DNA of 48,055 nucleotides from Legionella maioricensis (GTDB lineage Bacteria > Pseudomonadota > Gammaproteobacteria > Legionellales > Legionellaceae), in the NCBI RefSeq assembly GCF_023618015.1, contig NZ_JAJKBJ010000024.1:1-48055 (forward strand), in the 5' to 3' direction. Shown piece after piece: positions 45,045 through 48,055 of the stretch (its first letter is position 1; each line of letters starts with the position of its first letter). The notes below the pieces were generated by a model. The model made no database searches and was not told the origin of the DNA. It saw only the letters and a list, made by a program, of their open reading frames with translations. The position numbers were made by a program, and so were the translations under genes.

Positions 45045-45640
45045 TTGCAGTCATCGATGTAAGTGGCAATAACCTCACCTCTCTGACCAATGCTCTGCGA
45101 CGGTTGGGTTTTGACTATGTCTTGACCCATGATGCCAAAGAAATTCAAAAAGCCAGCCATGTTATTTTACCCGGTGTAGGCGCTGCCGCTTATGGAATGA
45201 ATAGCCTGCGTGAACATGGCCTGGATAAAGTCTTGACCACACTAACACAGCCCATACTGGGAATTTGTCTGGGAATGCAGTTATTACTTGAGTACAGTGA
45301 AGAGGGTGATGTGGATTGTTTAGGATTAATTCCTGGCACCGCGGAGCTTTTAACAAGAGAGAAATACTATCCTGTGCCTCATATGGGATGGAATCAATTA
45401 AAATGGCGCCAAAACTCTCCTTTACAACAGGGGCTAGACTCTAAGGAACATGTTTATTTTGTCCATAGTTATGCCTTAAAAGAAACGCAACATGCCTTAG
45501 CCAGCTGTGATTACAATCAGGAGTTTTCCGCAATCATTAATAAGAATAATATTTTTGGCATGCAATTTCATCCTGAAAAATCAGCAGAAACAGGCATGAT
45601 TTTACTTAATAATTTTTTATCTTTGGAGTCGATATGTTAA
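45041..45640 (+). CDS. hisH: Imidazole glycerol phosphate synthase glutaminase subunit
   Basis: Class I glutamine amidotransferase that feeds ammonia to HisF. 199 residues. Nucleophile Cys76 in [17 protein letters not shown] and the His/Glu pair in [13 protein letters not shown] are present, as is the PGVGAA oxyanion region. Overlaps hisB by 4 bp and hisA by 7 bp, so translation is tightly coupled. Confidence 0.96.
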   Translation: MIAVIDVSGNNLTSLTNALRRLGFDYVLTHDAKEIQKASHVILPGVGAAAYGMNSLREHGLDKVLTTLTQPILGICLGMQLLLEYSEEGDVDCLGLIPGTAELLTREKYYPVPHMGWNQLKWRQNSPLQQGLDSKEHVYFVHSYALKETQHALASCDYNQEFSAIINKNNIFGMQFHPEKSAETGMILLNNFLSLESIC

Positions 45641-46371
45641 TTATTCCCGCAATCGATTTACAAGGAGGAACTTGTGTACGCTTAAAACAAGGTCAATTTG
45701 ATCGAGTTACAGAGTTTAATACTCCTCCTATAGAACGGGCGGCATACTTTTCTCAAGTAGGTGCCCAACGCCTTCACATTGTAGATTTGGATGGTGCTCG
45801 GATTGGTGCAATGCAACAATTACCCCTGATCTGTGCCATGCAAAATACGGGGATCCCGATTCAGGCAGGCGGAGGCATTAGAACTATGGAGCAAGCACAG
45901 CTGTGTTATAAGGCTGGAATATCTCGCTTAGTACTAGGGAGTATCGCTATTTCCAATCCCACTCTTACCGGACAAATCATTGAGGCAATTAAACCAGAAC
46001 ATATTATCCTTGCCCTTGATGTCCGTATAGAACAAAAAATACCTGTTCCTGCTATTAATGGTTGGCAAACAAACAGCAAAAGCAACCTGTGGGAAGTGGT
46101 TTCTTATTATCAACAATTAGGTGTCCGTGAAATACTCTGCACTGATATTGCTTGTGATGGAATGATGGGAGGACCTAATTTTAATTTATATCAACAGGCT
46201 GTGGAACGCTTTCCAAACATCGCCTGGCAAGCATCTGGAGGCATCCGTAACCCCAAAGATATCGCCATTCTGCATGATCTGGGTGTGACTGCTGCTATTT
46301 TGGGACTCACCTTATACACTGGTGATTTTGATTTATCTGAGTGTTTAGCAGAATATGCTGGAGCGCATTGA
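45634..46371 (+). CDS. hisA: Phosphoribosylformimino-AICAR-phosphate isomerase
   Basis: TIM-barrel isomerase opening the ribose ring of ProFAR. 245 residues. Catalytic Asp8 in [15 protein letters not shown] and Asp129 in IILALDVRIEQ match the HisA pair; GGGIRTMEQA and ASGGIRNPKDI are the two phosphate-binding loops. A 142-bp gap follows before hisF, the only break in the operon. Confidence 0.95.
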   Translation: MLIIPAIDLQGGTCVRLKQGQFDRVTEFNTPPIERAAYFSQVGAQRLHIVDLDGARIGAMQQLPLICAMQNTGIPIQAGGGIRTMEQAQLCYKAGISRLVLGSIAISNPTLTGQIIEAIKPEHIILALDVRIEQKIPVPAINGWQTNSKSNLWEVVSYYQQLGVREILCTDIACDGMMGGPNFNLYQQAVERFPNIAWQASGGIRNPKDIAILHDLGVTAAILGLTLYTGDFDLSECLAEYAGAH

Positions 46372-46382
46372 TCATTTTTTCA

Positions 46383-46447
46383 ACGCCCCACGACTTGATT
46401 GGTGTTGTTGCCTAAATCAAACCTGTGTCCCCTCTTCTATGGGGCGT
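46383..46447 (+). promoter_or_regulatory. Structured element in the hisA-hisF gap
   Basis: ACGCCCCA (46383-46390) and TGGGGCGT (46440-46447) form an 8-bp outer stem. TTGATT (46395-46400) and AATCAA (46415-46420) form an inner stem. TTTTT follows three bases after the outer stem. It could reduce read-through into hisF or be a decayed intergenic repeat. No small ORF rich in His codons was seen. Confidence 0.4.
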
Positions 46448-46513
46448 AGGTTTTTAAAGATTAATTGTCCGTACGAAGCAATGCTCCATATGGACTACAT
46501 GAGGTATTGATTT

Positions 46514-47281
46514 ATGTTAACCAAACGAATTATTCCTTGTCTTGACGTTCGCGATAATCAAGTAGTAAAAGGAGTAAAATTTCGCGATCACCGAATTATA
46601 GGTGATATCCTGCCCTTGGCCTCTCAGTACTCCACTTCAGGCGCCGATGAATTGGTGTTTTATGATATTACTGCAAGTAGCGATCAAAGATCCGTATGCC
46701 CTGATTGGGTCAATCAAGTTGCAGCAACGATTAATATTCCCTTCACAGTAGCGGGTGGCATTCGATGCCTGGAACAGGCAAAATCGATATTGAATGCGGG
46801 GGCAGATAAGATTTCAATTAATAGTCCCGCTTTAGAAAAGCCTTCCTTGATCAATGAATTAAGTACTCGTTTTGGCAGTCAATGTATTGTTATAGGAATT
46901 GACAGCCAATGGATAGTTGATGATTACTATGTTTATCAATATACGGGAAGTGAAACTAAAAGTATCAATTCCAAACGAAAAACACGAGAATGGATTCGAG
47001 AAGCTCAAGATCGTGGTGCTGGGGAAATTGTTCTGAATTGTATGCAATCTGATGGCGTGCGTTCTGGTTATGATATCCAACAATTACAAGAAATGCGTAC
47101 ACTCTGCCAGGTTCCCTTAATTGCTTCAGGAGGAGCTGGCAAAACCGAAGATTTTATTGAGGTTTTTCTTCAGTCTCATGTAAATGGGGCTTTGGCAGCC
47201 AGCGTTTTTCATGACAATATATTAACTATAAACGAAGTTAAATTAGCCCTTAAAGAACAAAAAATAGAGGTAAGATTATGA
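46514..47281 (+). CDS. hisF: Imidazole glycerol phosphate synthase cyclase subunit
   Basis: TIM-barrel cyclase that works with HisH to form IGP and AICAR. 255 residues. Asp11 in [18 protein letters not shown] and the Asp of [12 protein letters not shown] (near 130) are the catalytic pair; [15 protein letters not shown] and [13 protein letters not shown] are conserved. It overlaps hisIE by 4 bp. Its separation from hisA by 142 bp breaks an otherwise tight operon. Confidence 0.96.
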   Translation: MLTKRIIPCLDVRDNQVVKGVKFRDHRIIGDILPLASQYSTSGADELVFYDITASSDQRSVCPDWVNQVAATINIPFTVAGGIRCLEQAKSILNAGADKISINSPALEKPSLINELSTRFGSQCIVIGIDSQWIVDDYYVYQYTGSETKSINSKRKTREWIREAQDRGAGEIVLNCMQSDGVRSGYDIQQLQEMRTLCQVPLIASGGAGKTEDFIEVFLQSHVNGALAASVFHDNILTINEVKLALKEQKIEVRL

Positions 47282-47901
47282 GTGATTTAGAAATTAACTC
47301 TCTGGATTGGCAGAAAATGCAGGGGTTACTTCCCGCCATTATCCAAAATGCAGAAAATGGCAAAGTACTCATGTTAGGTTATATGAACCAGGAGTCATTA
47401 ATTGCTACATTAACGTCTGGCCAGTTGACTTTATACAGTCGCAGCCGAAAAAGATTGTGGCGTAAAGGCGAATCGTCTGGTAATAGCATGGCCGTGCAAC
47501 ACATCAGTGCCGATTGTGATAATGACAGTCTTTTAATTCAGGTCATTCCTAAAGGACCCGCCTGCCATTTAGGATATAACAGCTGCTATCAGCCGCCCTT
47601 TTATAGTACTCTTGGTTTTCTGGATGCATTAATTGAATTAATTAATGAACGTGCAGAAACGAATGATGAAAACAGTTATACAGTAAAACTTTTGGAGTCT
47701 GGTGTTCACCGATGTGCCCAAAAAGTAGGCGAAGAAGCAGTGGAAACGGTTATTGCAGCAGTAGGCAATAATAAAGAAGAATTGGTTAATGAATGTGCCG
47801 ATTTAATTTTTCACTTATTAGTTCTGTTAAAAACCTGTGAGCTGAGTTTTTATGATGTATTACAGTGTTTACAGGATAGAGATAGAACGGTCCATACCTA
47901 G
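47278..47901 (+). CDS. hisI: Bifunctional phosphoribosyl-AMP cyclohydrolase / phosphoribosyl-ATP pyrophosphatase
   Basis: Fused HisIE of 207 residues catalysing steps two and three of the pathway. The N-terminal HisI part (1-115) has [32 protein letters not shown] and the metal motif [11 protein letters not shown]. The C-terminal HisE part (about 118-207) is an all-helical pyrophosphatase with [13 protein letters not shown] and [14 protein letters not shown]. It is the last gene of the operon. Confidence 0.95.
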   Translation: MSDLEINSLDWQKMQGLLPAIIQNAENGKVLMLGYMNQESLIATLTSGQLTLYSRSRKRLWRKGESSGNSMAVQHISADCDNDSLLIQVIPKGPACHLGYNSCYQPPFYSTLGFLDALIELINERAETNDENSYTVKLLESGVHRCAQKVGEEAVETVIAAVGNNKEELVNECADLIFHLLVLLKTCELSFYDVLQCLQDRDRTVHT

Positions 47902-47919
47902 GATCGTGCCTAATAAATC

Positions 47920-48007
47920 GTAGCTCATATTAGCGCGCAGCGTAATACGGGGAATGCCCTGGCTCAATGCGTTTCCCCCCGGATTACGCTGCGCTAATCC
48001 AGGCTAC
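47920..48007. repeat. Long REP-like inverted repeat after the his operon
   Basis: GTAGCTCATATTAGCGCGCA then GCGTAATACGGGGAA on the left pairs with TTCCCCCCGGATTACGC then TGCGCTAATCCAGGCTAC on the right, giving arms of about 30 bases with few mismatches. The ends match those of the repeat at 37111-37199. It may act as terminator for the his transcript. Confidence 0.75.
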
Positions 48008-48055
48008 AGAGGCTTAAGTTTTTTCCACAACTAAACTAGCGTATTCCTCCTCATT

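Overview
The window is a piece of a bacterial chromosome with AT-rich DNA and gammaproteobacterial gene content. It carries the flagellar operon flgBCDEFGHIJKL behind a sigma-54 promoter, aerobic hemF, cytochrome bd oxidase, pyrE and a histidine operon in the enterobacterial order. Several proteins look made for a eukaryotic host: a Fic-ankyrin protein, a protein with RasGAP-like domains, a HAD-like protein with C-terminal repeats, and a tandem-duplicated acidic-tailed protein. Together this suggests a flagellated Legionella or close relative with a Dot/Icm-type effector repertoire. That assignment is inference; no 16S rRNA or secretion-system gene is present to prove it.

Layout. 0.2-9.2 kb is an accessory region. 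It holds a PIN-like protein, a glycine-rich autotransporter-like passenger that overlaps an outer-membrane barrel gene, a relic of a REP-associated transposase, a Fic-ankyrin gene, endonuclease V and two unknown ORFs. Between them lie palindromes of a CCTGGTTGC...GCAACCAGG family and a duplicated scrap of the barrel gene's 3' end. 9.2-19.9 kb is the flagellar rod/hook operon on the minus strand. 20-24 kb holds hemF and the RasGAP-like gene. 24-32 kb is a mosaic of small metabolic, transport and regulatory genes: an LplT-like MFS protein, MarR-GNAT, AlaX-type tRNA editing, LysE/RhtB, PhzF with GNAT, MarR, DUF2975 with an HTH, and another MFS protein. 32.3-35.7 kb carries two convergent putative effectors. 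36-40.3 kb has a cold-shock gene, pyrE, and the cydP-cydA-cydB-cydX cluster. 40.4-47.9 kb is a TrpR-like regulator followed by hisGDCBHAF-IE.

How the genes fit together. The flagellar genes form one assembly pathway (rod, hook, rings, caps and junction proteins). The his genes encode the complete route from PRPP and ATP to histidine apart from the steps fused in HisB and HisIE, all present here. The cyd cluster encodes a full bd oxidase with both small subunits. A near-consensus Fur-box-like sequence overlaps the promoter that reads into the his regulator.

Most notable: residues 240 and 638 of the 940-residue protein at 21138-23960 sit in arginine-finger-like contexts, and residues 754-762 match the FLRFxxP signature of Ras GTPase-activating proteins. 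The N-terminal half looks like a degenerate second copy. This would be a bacterial tandem RasGAP-like effector.
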